64,000 nt of DNA from Eulemur rufifrons. Lineage: Eukaryota > Chordata > Mammalia > Primates > Lemuridae. The translations under genes and the position numbers were made by a program. The DNA lies in the NCBI RefSeq assembly GCF_041146395.1, contig NC_090999.1:70189001-70253000 (forward strand), read 5' to 3'. Below are positions 23,428-37,850 of the stretch, piece by piece (the stretch's first letter is position 1; each line of letters begins with the position of its first letter). Below the pieces are notes generated by a model. It worked only from the letters and a program-made list of their open reading frames with translations. It was not told the origin of the DNA and did not search any database.

Positions 23428-24586
23428 CATGTTCGCTCTTTCTTTTTTTTTATTTCAAAGTATTATGGAGGGTACAAATGATTTTGGTTGCATAGATAGC
23501 TTTTGTAATGCATGAGTCAGGATTAAAAGTGTGCCCATCACCCAGATAGTGTTCATTGTACCCATTAGGTAGGTTTTTGCCCATCCCCTTCCCCCCAGTC
23601 TCTCCTGCTTGATTTCCATTGAGTTTTACTTCCCTCTATGTACATGTGCGCTCATCAGTCAGTTCCAATTTAATAGTGAGTATATGTGGTGTTTATTTTT
23701 CCATTCTTTAGATACTTCACTTAGGATAATGGTCTCCAGTTCCATCCAAATGGTTGCAAAAGGCATTAAGTCATCCCTTAGCATCTTCATTGCTAAGTAA
23801 TATTCCATGGTGTGTTTGTGTGTGTTTATATGTACATATATATCACGTTTTTTTCATCCACTCATGAATTAATGGGCACTTGGGTTGTTGATTCCATATC
23901 TTTGCAATTGTGAATTGTGCTGCAGTAAACATTTGAGTGCAGGTGTCTTTTTGATAAAATGACTTTACCTTTGGGCAAATACCCAGTACTGGGATTGCTG
24001 GATCAAGCAGTAGGCCAATTTTTAGTTTTTGAGGAATCTCCATACTGTTTTCCATAAAGGTTATACTAATTTTCAATCCCATCAACAGTTTATAAGCATT
24101 CCTTTGTCTCTGCATGCATGCCAGCATCTATTGTTTTTGGACTTTTTAATAAAACCCATCCTGTCTGGGGTCAGGTGATCTCTCATTGTGGTTTTGATTT
24201 GCATTTCCCTGATGATTAGTGACATTGAGCATTTTTTCATATGTTTATTGGCCATTTGTCTGTCTTCTTTTGAGAAGGTTTTGATCATGTCTTTTGTCTG
24301 CTTTTTAATGGGATTGTTTGATTTTTTTCTTGCTTATTTGCTTGAGGTCTTTGTAGATTCTGGTATTAGTCATTTATCAAATGTATAGCTTGTGAATATT
24401 TTCTCTCATTCTTTTGTAGGTTGTCTACTTGCTTTGTTAATTATTTTTGTGGCTGTGAAGAAGATTTTTGATTTAATCAAGTCCCATTTAATAATAATCA
24501 TTTTTGTTTTTGCTGTGATTGCCAATGGGGTCTTCTTCATAAATTCTTCACATAGGCCGATATCTAGAAGACATGTTTGCTCTTTC
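23428..24586 (-). mobile_element. L1 3' end (1.1 kb), antisense, with 15-bp TSD
   Basis: A minus-strand L1 (23443-24571) covers the last part of ORF2 and the 3' UTR, with a T-run at 23443-23451. The flanks CATGTTCGCTCTTTC (23428-23442) and CATGTTTGCTCTTTC (24572-24586) differ only at a CpG site and form the TSD. ORF2 pieces on the minus strand keep NKHMKKCS (frame 24288-24082) and [25 protein letters not shown] and PLIHEWMKK (frame 24127-23843), but the frame is broken. Confidence 0.93.
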
Positions 24587-24589
24587 AAC

Positions 24590-25006
24590 ACAAGATACTT
24601 CCTCTGTGCTGACAATGCTGAAGTACATTGTTATTAAAACCAGTTCAGTCCCTTAGTCACTACCATCTTGCCATTAGGTAAATTCCAACATGCTGTATAA
24701 AAGTTATCTTCTATTGTGTACTGAACTTTCTTGGGCATCTTTCCTGGATCTGCTTTCATTCTGTCTTAGTGAAATAAACTGTAGAATTTTTTCTCTCTGT
24801 CCAGTCTCTTATTTACATTTTTGTTCTTCTAACTTGATCTTCAGTATTTAGTTTTAGAAGAGAGTACTTGAAATGTTCTGAACACATAGAAATGATAAAT
24901 ATTTGAGGTGATACTCTAAATACCTGACTGGAGCATTTAGCCATTCTATGAATGTAACAAAATATCACATGTATCCCATAATATTACAAATATTATGTAT
25001 AAATTT
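24590..25006. other. Unassigned AT-rich stretch
   Basis: No feature recognised between the L1 TSD and the Alu. The A/T-rich end near 25000 provides the Alu target site. Confidence 0.5.
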
Positions 25007-25386
25007 AAAAAAATTGAAAAGGGCCGGGCGCGGTGGCTCACGCCTGTAATCCTAGCACTCTGGGAGGCCGAGGCGGGTGGATTGCTCAAGGTCAGGAGTT
25101 CGAGACCAGCCTGAGCGAGACCCCGTCTCTACTAAAAATAGAAAGACATTATATGGACACCTAAAAATCTATATAGAAAAAATTAGCCGGGCATAGTGGC
25201 GCATGCCTGTAGTCCCAGCTACTCGGGAGGCTGAGGCAGTAGGATCGCTTAAGCCCAGGAGTTTGAGGTTGCTGTGAGCTAAGCTGACGCCACGGCACTC
25301 ACTCTAGCCTGGGCAACAAAGTGAGACTCTGTCTCAACAACAAAAAAAAAAAAATAAAAAAAATAAAAAAAATAAAAAAATTGAAA
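25007..25386 (+). mobile_element. Alu (strepsirrhine type), sense, with 13-bp TSD
   Basis: A dimeric Alu starts GGCCGGGCGC at 25022 and ends in an A-rich tail interrupted by T. An intact pol III A box (TGGCTCACGCC) lies near 25034, and the B box region (GAGTTCGAGACC) is intact. The inter-arm insertion AAAGACATTATATGGACACC..AAAAATTAGCC is present. Perfect 13-bp direct repeats AAAAAAATTGAAA (25007-25019, 25374-25386) flank it. It looks like one of the better-preserved copies. Confidence 0.95.
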
Positions 25387-25589
25387 TGTACACATTTGGC
25401 TTTCACAAGCCCGGGTTAGCGGACTATAGTATACCGCTGCCTATAGTAACCTCAAAGCCAAACAAGAACACAAGGTCTCTGGTTGAGGTCAGGCTCCCAG
25501 AAACTGAGGTTAGATAAAAAGGGAGCATATTTTAAATTCCCATTCTGATATTTCAAAATCTCTGCCAGACTGAGTCTGGTCATGCTACT

Positions 25590-26620
25590 TTCTTTGTTTC
25601 TTCAGATTGTGACTTTTGCCTTTTAGGATGCTATGAAGTTTTTTGTTGAAAGCCAGATATGATGTAGCTGGTAAAAAGAACTGAGGTAAATAGTCCTTTA
25701 GTGTTAGGTTCTATGTTTATTTGGTTAGGATTTAGAATATATTTACTGTTTGCTGTAGCTATAGATGTGAGAAGCTAAATTTTCTCTAGTGTTCTTGCTT
25801 TTGCCTCCTCTGTTGTTTTTAGGTTTTCTAGAGACTCCTTCTTCAATAGGGCTAAATCTTGCAGTTCTTTTAGCTGCAATCCACTGTTACCATACAGGAT
25901 CCCAATGGATGTGATGGTAAGATGTGGGAGGAGGGGAGCAGTCTATAATCCTGTAATTAGGTGTTATTATTTTAGTAGGACTGTAACCCTGGGTCGTGAC
26001 CTTCACAAGGGATTCTATCTTTTCCCCCAATCAGGTGAAACAAGAAGACTGCAGGGGGCTGGAGTTGGGTATTTCCCTTTGTGCAGGTCAGTTAGTTTCT
26101 GGTAAACCCCAAATTGGTTAGGCTTTGATAAAAGTTTTCTTAAATGATAGACATTTGTTAAGGAGAACAGAAGCTCTGCATGTATTTCAAAATTGGTACT
26201 TTTGTGCTCCCCCTTCCATAAGGGGATTTTTCTCCAATATTCTTAATGTGAACCTGGTGAGGTTCTTGGAGGAAAAACTCATGAAAATTTGGCAACTTAT
26301 CTAAGGCTGGGCCTCCAGGAGCATTTATATCTCCAACTAGTTCATGCTCAGTCTCCAGAAATTAGTCACTTACCTTTTTAAGTGTTTTTACTTATATTGG
26401 CTCCAGCTGTTGGCTTCTGCTCCCTGTATAAGTTGTTCTTCCCTGTATTTGCCTATTTCTCTAGTTTTTAGGGTAGCACTTTACCCTATGACCTCAATTC
26501 TCTAGTAGATTAAAGGAGAGATGTTGATTTTCCATTTGCCTAGCATTTTTTCTTGTTTTGAAGATGGGAGTGACAGTTTGCAAACTCTTTATCTGTCAGA
26601 CCAGACCATTTAATTTTTAT
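25590..26620 (-). mobile_element. L1M-type 3' UTR, antisense
   Basis: Phrases such as GTAGCTGGTAAAAAGAACTGAGG, GTTTGCTGTAGCTATAGATG, TTAGTAGGACTGTAACCCTGGGTCGTGACC and TTTCCCTTTGTGCAGG match my memory of old L1M/L1ME 3' UTRs read in antisense. There is no coding potential. The right boundary is unclear. Confidence 0.7.
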
Positions 26621-26884
26621 TCTTTTCAGCAAACTGATTGTTATCACTTCAAAAATTATTAAACCATTTTGAACCCTATTTTATATCGCCACTGGGAAGG
26701 AAGCTTTGGGTTCAGATGAGAGGCTTGAAAGACTTAAACTGTATATTTCACAATTAACTGGGAAGACCTTGGGGACATAATTAACCCAGCTTCTCATGAT
26801 CTCCTCTTCTACCAAATGGAGTAATAACAATTTTCATATATGATTTAGATGACTGTATGTTGTTTTATTTGTTACATACTCAGG

Positions 26885-27405
<521 letters not shown>

Positions 27406-27449
27406 TGCCTGGTCCAGATCATATTGGACTTATTCCACCACCATGTAAG

Positions 27450-27626
27450 TTTAAGGTTCTCAAACTTTACTAGATATCAGAACCACTTAGGGGCTTCATA
27501 GAGTACAGATTACTGGACCCCAATTCCAGTACACTTTTGATGAGGCCTGATAATTTACATTTCTAAAATATTGTTTGATGATTCTGATACTGCTGGTCCA
27601 AAAACCACAGTTTGAGAGCCACTGAC
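27450..27626. mobile_element. MER5A-type hAT-Charlie element
   Basis: Nearly symmetrical ends: GGTTCTCAAACTTTACTAG at the left and CAGTTTGAGAGCCACTGA at the right. Inside are CAGAACCACTTAGGGGCTTC and CTGATAATTTACATTTCTA. This matches MER5A, a non-autonomous hAT element of early mammals. Confidence 0.85.
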
Positions 27627-30600
27627 CTAAACTATGCTATAATAGAACTAAGAAGCTGAAGAGTACATCTACTTCCTTTCAGCTGAGCTCATATTAACTT
27701 GTTTTGTTTTGTTTGTTTGAGTCTGATTCTTCATAGAAGCAAACAAAAAATTTCTAAACTCAGGGACACAGCTAGGAGTACTAGAGAGACTAAACATGAC
27801 TTCCCATGAGATCTTTCTAATTCATTCCTGTCTCTACCTGTTTAAGCCATAAACTATTCCCAGTATCCTTTTCACCCCAACTTCACCTTTGAAGATGTTT
27901 CCCAGTCAGTATCTCCTACATGGTATTGTCTCTTAAAATCAGAAGCTTTTACAGTGGTAAGAACAAATCTTCCATAAGCCTGACCTAGGAAACCGTAGGT
28001 TACAATAACCAAAAGCTAGAGGAGCTCTTCCTGTGAACATAGGAGTTAGACAATTTTCTACTGGGAAATTTTTCTTTTTAATGAAGTCCAAATGATCATA
28101 CTATGAATGAGATATATATTGAAGTTAGATTGACTTAGTTGTTACAGGAAAATATATACATTTTAGTTACTGGTTTTGGTGGTATGGGCTAATCCTTTCA
28201 TTATATAAAGAAAAATGCATTTCAAATTATCAATTCTATTTGCAATTTTCTTTCAAATTAGACATTTTAAATTTTAAACAGTATAAAATAGATGATACAA
28301 ATTATAGTTTTTAATCAGATGTCAAAATTTCCATAGACTCAAATGTATGAATATTTACTGAGCAATTCCTAACACAAAGAAAGCACTATGAGATATAAAT
28401 AAAAAGATCAGTAAGAGACCGATTTCCTTATTTTTATGCATTTATATAAAAAAAGAATATAAATAGTACATAAGTAATAATATCATGATGTGGAGAAAGA
28501 TAACATATAATTGTATGGGAGATCAAAGGAGAAGACAAACACCTATGGTAAGAGAAACCCAGCAAGTTACCTTGACTATGTAATGATGGCCATGGGTTTT
28601 GAACAGTGGTGGTATTTCCACAGGTAGTCATCTTGGATAAAGGCATTTAAGTTAGAAGAATCTGCATAAGCAAAATCAAGGAGACACAAAACATAAATTG
28701 TTCAGGATAGTAGGTAGTTTGACTATACATATGTAGAGGAGAAATAGAAGAAGAAAATAATGAAGGTAAGTTTTGTGGAATATGTGATTACTCTGGGTTG
28801 AAATAAGTAGCCATTTTTGAGTAGAAAAATATTTATTCAGAGATAATTTACAAGTTGCCAAATTCAGAAATTAGTTTTGCGCCACGTGAGAATGAATCAG
28901 AGATAAAAATATTAAAAAAAAATAAATATCTGAAATAGGGCAGTAGAAGAAGTTATAAAAAAAGGAGGTGAAAAATTAAGTGCCATATACTCTGAACATA
29001 TATATCATGGTATATAGTCAAAGATTCAATGTATATAATTTCAGATACTATAAAATTATACGTACTTAGAAAGTGCTTAAAAACAAAGTGTAAATTTGAT
29101 CTATTTTCTATGAAGCTGACATAATGGTAGAAACATTGAAATATGCATGCCAAAATATAAAAAAGGAAGAAATCCTGTTTATATCAGGATATATTATATA
29201 GTAATATTGGAAGTAATTTTTATTTTTCCTTTTTGCTTATTTCTACATTCTAATTTTTTCTACAGGAGACTGTGAGTTGTATTATAAAAATATTGAAGTT
29301 CATATTTTAGAATCATGCATACTCTTGAATTTCATTGTCATCCAGACTATTTTTTAAAAGTCTTCTTTAATGTGTGTGGCAAACCACTTGTTAGGTCAAA
29401 AGAAGTATGACAGCATAGTGATATTAGCTAATCACTTGTTAACGTTATTTATATCTCATTTCTTTATAATATCATGCTACTGAAATCCAGTCTGGGTATT
29501 TTTTCCACTTAACATTATCACTTATTGTAGAAACTAGTAAATGTTCTTTGTCATAAACATGAAAAATACTAAGGATAAAATTTTATAACATACTACATTT
29601 TGAAGGACTCTTTATTTTTAAAGGAAAATGAAATTATTTCAATGCCATTAATATTTTTTTAATTAATCACAACATAAAAGTAACATTATTATGCTTGAAT
29701 ATCAAAAAGAAGTATTCTTACACAATTAGAAGTTGTTGGTTTACTCAGGAAAAAGGGAAAATAAAAGACTATAAGTTAGTAATACTTGTGACTCTCATTG
29801 ACATTATGATGATTCTATTTTCATCTTATTCAATTTTGCTATATTTTCACTTATTCCCTAAAAACTTCAAATGTATATTTTTATGATAATGTGAAAATTC
29901 TTAGAGATCATTATGTTAAATAGTAGCTGCAGCATTATATTTCTGGCACTTTGCCATTATTAAAATTAATTTGAATTAATTAATTCAAAGTAAATTTGAA
30001 TGGTCATAAACTTAAGGCTCTAACTTATGTTGCATAAGTTATTTCAAATATATAATTCATTTATTTATTTATTCATTCTATCAAATAATTAAGCCCACAC
30101 ACAAACACAAACCTGAATTGTTGATATGGACTGAGTGTGGGGTTGATCACAGAAGCTGGTTAATACATAGTTCCTGTTCTGGAGTACCTTACAATATAGG
30201 AGGACTATACATTCACAGGCAAAAATTATAATAAAATATATCTGATAAATGTTCAGTAGAGAGATGTACAAAATTTACAATCTCACGCTAAATCTCCTCA
30301 GCTATATAGCTTTCTATACCTTGCTTAAGAAAAAAGAACTTCTGTTAGCATTATAGTTGGAAATTTAAACAAACAGAACAAAACAAACTAAAACCTTGGA
30401 CTGTGAGTTAGGAGATTCTACTTCTGCCCCTGGCCCAGACACAAATGAGAAATGGGCTTTTCTGTTAGTCATGTGATCTCTCTAGACCTGAACTTTCATA
30501 CACTCCCAGTGGTATGAATATTGAAGTTAGAAAACTAACCTTGGTTTCACACATGCTGAAAATACAAAAATAATTGAGATTACTAGTCAATCACCATAGC

Positions 30601-31565
30601 TTTAACATTGTTATCTTTGTTCTAGCCCTCTCTTCCAGTTATTTTTTGAGCTTCTTTTTTCTTTATTTTGTTTTTTAACCATGGAGCTAAAGCCTTCTTG
30701 TTCTCACCATCTGTACTCACTCCCGAGTGGTTCAGTTGACAGCTCTATGCAGAAGGCACAATGTGCCTGACTTTTCAATGGTTCACTGTCTTCTGTCTAC
30801 TTTTGGTTGTAGCTCATGAATTCCCTTGATGTTTTTCAAGGAAAGAAGTTAAATTTTTATTACTTTCCTTGTTTTCTTTTATTCAGAAAGTAGATAGAGG
30901 TCATATCCTAGTAGGTTTTACAAAAATGCACATAGAAAGTACATAGACTAATAAAATGAGTTTATATAATATTTTGCCATATAAATTGATATCTCATAAA
31001 AATAAAATATATTTAAAGTAGCTAAGATAATTTTTAATATGCAGACTCACAGTAAAAGGTTAAGAAGGTAGGTGTAAAATTGCATCTGTTAATATAAGTT
31101 AGGTTTAGTTTTGCTAAGCCAAAACAACCATTAAAAAGATTGACAATTCAATTCAACAGAATATTTGATTACCATAAAATTATTTTGCAATATCTTTTTA
31201 AATAATCAAATTGACCTATGTGTTAGCATTAACTCCTCCTATGCTGAAATGGTTACTCCTCATATTTTATTTATTCACAAACTTTTCCAAAACAAAATCT
31301 TGCAAATGTCATACATAATCTATAAGATACGATCTTAATTTTCACTTTTGTATCTAAGGCATGTATAGTTTTTCAAACTCTCTTCCTTATTGTAATTCAA
31401 CATAAATAGACCTCCTCAATACCTACATATGATATAATTTACTGATTTTAAGAGCTCAATGTGAAGATGCTTAGTGATTTTATACAGTTCTGTGGGCATC
31501 AGCACAATCTAATTTTAGGACCCTTCCATTACACCAAAGATTTCCTTGTGCCTTTTTGCAATTAA
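27627..31565. other. 3.9 kb mostly without assignable feature; weak L2-like traces
   Basis: AT-rich DNA. Two short spots read like antisense L2 3' ends: 28340-28420 (GAATATTTACTGAGCAATTCC) and 30150-30215 (AGTTCCTGTTCTGGAGTACC..TTACAATATAGG). Both are weak. Short frames of 60-70 codons have no motif. Confidence 0.4.
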
Positions 31566-32463
31566 ATCACTCTTCCATCCCTGGCCCCAAGCAAACACTT
31601 ATCTAATTGCTGTCTCTAGAGCTTTGCCTTTTCTAGAAATTTTATATAACATATGATGTAGTATGTAGTCCTTTTTTTTTTTTAGCATGGTTTGAGATAC
31701 ATCCATGCTGCTGCATGTCTCAGTGGTTTGTTCATTTATATTGGTGAGTATATTTGATTGTATAAATATATCACATTTTGTTTGTCCATTCAACAATTGA
31801 CAGACATTTGGATTATTTCTAATTTTTGCCTATTATGAATAATGGAATTACAAGTATTGACTTATAATTATTTTGTGGACATATGTTTTCATTTCTCTTG
31901 GGTAATAAAAACTGTGTCACGTAGGTAACTGCATGTTTAACTTTTTAAGAAAGAATCCAACTATTCTAAAATGACTGTTACATTTCTTCTGGTAATGTAG
32001 AGTGTTCCAGTTTCTCTATATCCTTGCCAACATTTGCTATTAGTCTTTTTTAATTTTATCCATTCTAATGGCTATCTCCTCTGCTTTGAACATACATCTC
32101 CCTAATGGCGTTCATTATGGTATTCACATGCACTTCTGTACTGACTAATGATGCTGAATCATTTATACATCTTCCTTAATGAAGCACCTGTTTCAATATT
32201 TTGCAAATTTTGTTCTAATGGGGATGTTTATCAATTTATTTTTCAGCTATGAAGTGTTTTATATATTATGGATAAAAGCCCTTTATCAGATATATGATTT
32301 GAAAATATTTTTACCACTTACTTAGTGGTATGTTCGAAAAACAAACATTTTGAATTTGATGAAGTCTTATCAGTTATTTGTTTTTATTTATTGATTATGA
32401 TTTTCACATCATATTAAGAAAGCTTTGCCTAACATTTAGGTCTATCGTCTATTTCATTTGTAG

Positions 32464-32791
32464 TTTTTTTTTTGTTTTTTTTTTTTTTGGTTGTTTGCTT
32501 TGGCTTTTGTTTGTTTGTTTTGAGACAGAGTCTTACTCTTACACCCTGCTAGAGTGCTGTGGCATCATCATAACTACTGCAACCTCAAACTCCTGGGCTC
32601 AAGAGATCCTACTGGCTCACCACGCCCCCACTCCCCAATAGCTGGGACTACACACCTGGCTAATTTTTCTGTTTTAGTAGAGGGAGTCTCACTCTTGCTC
32701 AGGCTGGTTTCAAACTCCTGAGCTCAAGCAATCCTCCCTCCTCGGCCTCCCAGAGTGCTAAGATTACAGGCATGAGCCACCACGCCCAGCC
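32464..32791 (-). mobile_element. Old AluJ-like element, antisense
   Basis: A diverged dimeric Alu with T/G-rich tail (32464-32520), GAGACAGAGTCTTACTC, and end CCACGCCCAGCC (32791). It lacks the long inter-arm insertion of the other copies (GGCTAATTTTTCTGTTTTAGTAGAG is direct), so it is probably an older subfamily. It sits in the L1M. Confidence 0.9.
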
Positions 32792-33241
32792 TCAAGTTCA
32801 ATTTCATAAAGTGTAAGACAAGAGATGGGGTTAATTATTTTTATATGAATATTTTCCAGCACCATTTTTTGAAAACATTTTTTTCCCTTCATTCAAACAC
32901 CTTGTCTACTTTGTTAAAATAAATTTTCTGCACAGGTAAGAATCTATTTCTAGATTCTTTACATTATTCCATTGATCTGAATGTTTAATTTTATGCAAAT
33001 AACACACTCTCTTCATTACTGTGTTTTATAATAAGATTTTCAATGAAGTGAAAACCCTTAATTCTGTTGTTTTTCAGTATGTTTTGGATACCAGATATTT
33101 TGCATTTCCATATACATTTATGATCAGCTTATGAATTTCTACAATTCACAAGTCTGTTGATATTTAGATGGAGATTTTATTAAATATGTATGCTAGGGAA
33201 AAATTACCATCTTAACATTTCATTTTCTAATATGTGAATTT

Positions 33242-33267
33242 TGTGTGTGTGTGTATATATATATATC
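33242..33267. repeat. (TG)n(TA)n microsatellite
   Basis: A short compound dinucleotide run, GTGTGTGTGTG then TATATATATATAT, inside the L1M. Confidence 0.85.
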
Positions 33268-34525
33268 CTTTTTGTTAAATTTATCCCAAAGTATTTTATT
33301 CTTTTTGGTATTACTGTGAATGAAATTGCATTCTTATTTTTATTTTCAATTATTTGTTGCTAGTATATAATAATGTAACTGATTATTTTACATAATAGTC
33401 AATTTCTGTATTTACTAAGAAGAATGTGATTTTTGTTATGTTAATACATATTAATATATTTAATTAATTGATTTGTGGATAATAAATTGCCCTTGCAATA
33501 CTGAGTTAAATACAACTTAATCTTGATTTATACTCTTGTCTATGTTGCTAGATTTAATGTGCTAATAGTTCTTAAGGACTTTTATGTTTAAGTTTGTGAG
33601 GGATATTGATTTGAAGTTTTCTTTCTTGATTTTTTTCTTATGACTTTAGTACAAAGGTAATACTGGAATCAGAAAAATTGGAAAGTATATCCTTGTCATT
33701 ATTTTTGGAAAAAGTTTTTGTAGGATTGGGATTTTTTCTTTTTAAATATTAGACACAATTTACCAATAAAATTTTCAAAACTTGGGCTATATTTTGTAGC
33801 AAATTTTTAATTAAATGTTACTTAGATTTTCTATTAATGTCTCCATTTGGTTTTCATAAATTTGTTTCTAATCATTTTTTATTTTATCTAAGTTTTACAG
33901 TTTTTTTCAGAAAGTTTTATTTTTATAATATTGCCACATAATTATTTTAAATTCTGTAGGTCGGTAGTGCTATATCACTTTTCATCCCTGATTTTGGTAA
34001 TTTTATCTTCTTTTTTTCTCTCTCTCTCTTTTTGGCCAGTCTAGCTAATTATATATCAATTTTGATGATACTTACCAATAACCAGCATTTGGCTTCACTG
34101 ATTTTCTCTATTGTTTTTTTCTGTTTTTATTTCATTGACTTCCACTCTGATTTTATTGTTTTCTGATTTCATTATTTTCTTTCATCTTCTTGCTCTTGGT
34201 TTAATTTGATCTGTTTATTTTCTGGTTTATTTGCTTATTTAGGTTTTGAAGACTGAGGCTTTGTTAATTGAGACTTTCTTTTAATGTATAAGTTTTTTTC
34301 TTGTTTTTTAGATGCTGTGCCAAGGATTTTAGTATTTATTCTTTTTTTTTTTTTGTCTTAATAGGATGCCAAAGATTGTTTTTTATTATTTCTGAATGTT
34401 TATGGCAGCACAATTCACTATTGCAAGGAAGTGGAAACAACCCAAGTGTCCATCAATCCATGAGAGGATTAATAAAATATGGTATATGTATACAGTGGAA
34501 TACTACTCAATTATAAAAAATGATG

Positions 34526-37500
34526 ATGGAACAAATGGGCATGGCTGATATCTATAGGACATTCCACCCAAAGTCCACAGAATATACATTTTTCTCATCA
34601 GCTCATGGGACATTCTCTAAGATTGACCATGTCCTAGGACATAAAGCATGTCTTCAAAAATTCAAAAAAATAGAAATTATACCATGCATCTTCTCAGATC
34701 ACAGCGGAATAAAAGTAACAATGATCACAAACAGAAACCCTCACTCTTACTCAAAGTCATGGAAGCTAAATAACTTTCTCCTGAATAATTATTCTATAAA
34801 GGAAGAAATCAAGATGGAAATCAAAAGTTTCTTTGAATTAAATGACAATGGAGATACAACTTATCAAAATCTATGGGACGCAGCTAAAGCAGTCCTGAGA
34901 GGGAAATTCATATCCATAAATGCCTATATCCAAAAGACAGAAAACATGCAAATAGACAACCTAACGAATAGACTCAAAGAGCTGGAGAAAGAAGAACAGA
35001 ACGACCCCAAACCCAGCAGAAGGCGAGAAATTACTAAGATCAAATCAGAATTAAATGAAAAGGACAACAAAGAAACTATAAGGGAAATTAATAAAACAAA
35101 AAGTTGGTTCTTTGAAAAGATAAACAAAATAGACACACCTCTGGCTAAACTAACCAAGAGCACAAAAGTAAAATCTCTAATAACCTCCATTAGGAACATG
35201 AAAGAAATCACAACCGATGCTACAGAGATACAAGATATCATCTATGAATTCTACAAAAATCTTTATGCACACAAACTGGAGAATGCAGAGGAAATGGACA
35301 AATTTTTAGAAACACATAGTCTTCCCAGGCTCAACCAGGAAGAAATAGAGTACCTGAACAGACCAATATCAAGAACTGAAATCGAAACAGCAATAAAAAA
35401 CCTTCCCAAAAAGAAAAGCCCTGGTCCAGATGGGTTCACACCTGAATTTTACCATACATACAAAGAAGAACTGGTGCCCATCCTACATAAACTATTCTCC
35501 AATATTGAGAAGGATGGAATTCTCCCCAACACGTTCTACCAAGCCAATATAACATTGATACCAAAACCAGGAAAGGACGCAACGAAAATAGAGAACTACA
35601 GACCAATTTCTCTCATGAATATAGATGCAAAAATTTTCAATAAAATACTAGCAAATCGAATCCAAGTACTTATCAAAAAAATAATCCACCACGACCAAGT
35701 GGGCTTCATCCCAGAGATGCAGGGATGGTTCAACATACGTAAATCTATAAATGTAATTCACCGCACAAATAGAAGCAAAACCAAAAACCATATGATACTC
35801 TCATTAGATGCAGAAAAAGCATTTGACAAAATTCAACACTCCTTTATGATAAAAACGCTTAACAAAATAGGCGTAGATGGAACCTACCTAAAAATGATAC
35901 GAGCCATATATGATAGACCCACAGCCAACATCATTCTGAATGGGGAAAAATTGAAAGCACTCCCACTTAGAACTGGAACCAGACAGGGCTGCCCACTGTC
36001 CCCATTACTTTTCAACATAGTATTGGAAGTCCTTGCGAGAGCTATCAGGCAAGAGAGCAAAATCAAGGGAGTCCAAATAGGGAAGGAAGAGATCAAACTC
36101 TCACTTTTTGCTGACGATATGATGCTATATCTGGAAAACCCCCAGGATTCAACCAAGAGACTCCTGGAATTGATTAACGAATATAGCAAAGTCTCTGGCT
36201 ACAAAATTAATATACACAAATCAGAGGCATTTATATATGCCAACAACAGTCAATCAGAAAACCAAATTAAAGACTCAATACCCTTCAAAATAGCAACAAA
36301 GAAAATAAAATATCTAGGTATATACCTAACTAAAGAGGTAAAGGACCTCTATAAGGAAAACTATGAAACACTGAGAAAAGAAATAGCAGAACTTGCAAAT
36401 AGATGGAAAAATATACCATGCTCCTCGTGGATCGGAAGAATCAACATTGTTAAAATGTCTATACTACCCAAAGTGATCTACAGATTCAATGCAATCCCTA
36501 TTAAATTACCAACATCATTCTTCACAGATGTAGAGAAAATAATTATACACTTTGTATGGAATCAAAGAAGACCCCGTATAGCAAAAGCAATTTTAAGCAA
36601 CAAAAACAAAATGGGAGGTATTAATTTGCCAGACCTCAAACTATACTACAAGGCCGTGGTTCTTAAAACAGCCTGGTACTGGCACAAGTACAGGGACACA
36701 GACCAGTGGAACACAACAGAAAATCCAAATATAGAACCATCCTCATATAGTCACCTAATTTTTGACAAAGCAGGAAAGAATATACTCTGGGGACAAGAAT
36801 CCCTATTCAATAAATGGTGCTGGGAGAATTGGTTAGCCACTTGTAGAAGACTGAAACAAGACCCACAGCTTTCACCTCTCACAAAAATCAAATCACGGTG
36901 GATAACAGACTTAAACCTTAGGCGTGATACAATTAGAATTCTAGAAGAAAATGTAGGAAAGACTCTTACATACATTGGCCTAGGCAAATAATTTATGAAG
37001 AAGACCCCCAAGGCAATCACAGCAGCAACAAAAATTAATGAATGGGACATGATTAAATTAAAAAGCTTCTGCACAGCCAAAGAAACAGTCCAGAGAATAA
37101 ACAGACCACCTACAGAATGGGAAAAAATTTTTGCATACTACACATCAGATAAAGGACTGATAACAAGAATCTATTTAGAACTCAGTAAAATCAGCAAGAA
37201 AAAATCAAGTAACCCTATCAAAAAGTGGGCAAATGACATGAATAGAAACTTCTCGAAAGAAGATATAAGAATGGCTAACAAACATATGAAAAAATAAATG
37301 CTCAACATCCCTAATCATCAGAGAAATGCAAATCAAAACCACAATGAGATATCACTTAACCCCAGTGAGAATGGCCTTTATCAAAAAAACCCAAAACAAC
37401 ACATGTTGGCGTGGGTGTGGAGAGACAGGAACACTCATACACTGCTGGTGGGACTGCAAACTAGTGCAACCTCTGTGGAAAGCATTATGGAGGTATCTTA

Positions 37501-37850
37501 AACAGATTCAAGCAGACCTGCCATTTGACCTAGCAATCCCATTACTGGGCATATACCCAAAGGAAAAAAGGTCATTCTTTAACAAAGACACATGTACCCG
37601 AATGTTTATAGCAGCACAATTCACAATAGCAAAGATGTGGAAGCAACCCAAATGCCCATCAATACATGATTGGATTAGTAAGCTGTGGTATATGTATACC
37701 ATGGAATATTACTCAGCTATAAGGAATGATGAAGATACGACATCTCTATGGTTCTCCTGGAGAGAATTGGAACCCATTATATTAAGTGAAGTATCCCAAG
37801 ATTGGAAAAACAAGCATCACATGTACTCACCAGAAAATTGGTTCCCCTGA
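34526..37850 (+). pseudogene. L1 ORF2 (RT), near-intact but with one stop and one frameshift
   Basis: The open frame from 34520 to 36991 gives 823 codons (the first two Met codons are TSD sequence, not L1). Order, numbered from 34520: end of the endonuclease with IDHVLGH and the SDHS motif (residues ~35-65), lysine-rich linker, SPGPDGF (~299), the RT A motif with LDAEKAFD (D at ~430), RQGCPLSP (488-495) and the FADD active site (530-533; bases 36107-36118), all intact. A TAA at 36989-36991 falls where GLGK-E-FMKK is expected, so it looks like a GAA to TAA change. The same frame runs on to 37294. About 4 extra bases within 37290-37298 then shift the frame, and the rest (to TGA at 37850) continues in frame +1. 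That part has the C-X3-C-X7-H-X4-C cluster at 37404-37457. No full protein is expected. Confidence 0.95.

Noticed and set aside
34924..35241. 105-codon minus-strand frame
   Set aside because: Shadow of the L1 ORF2 linker, where A-rich sense codons give stop-poor antisense.
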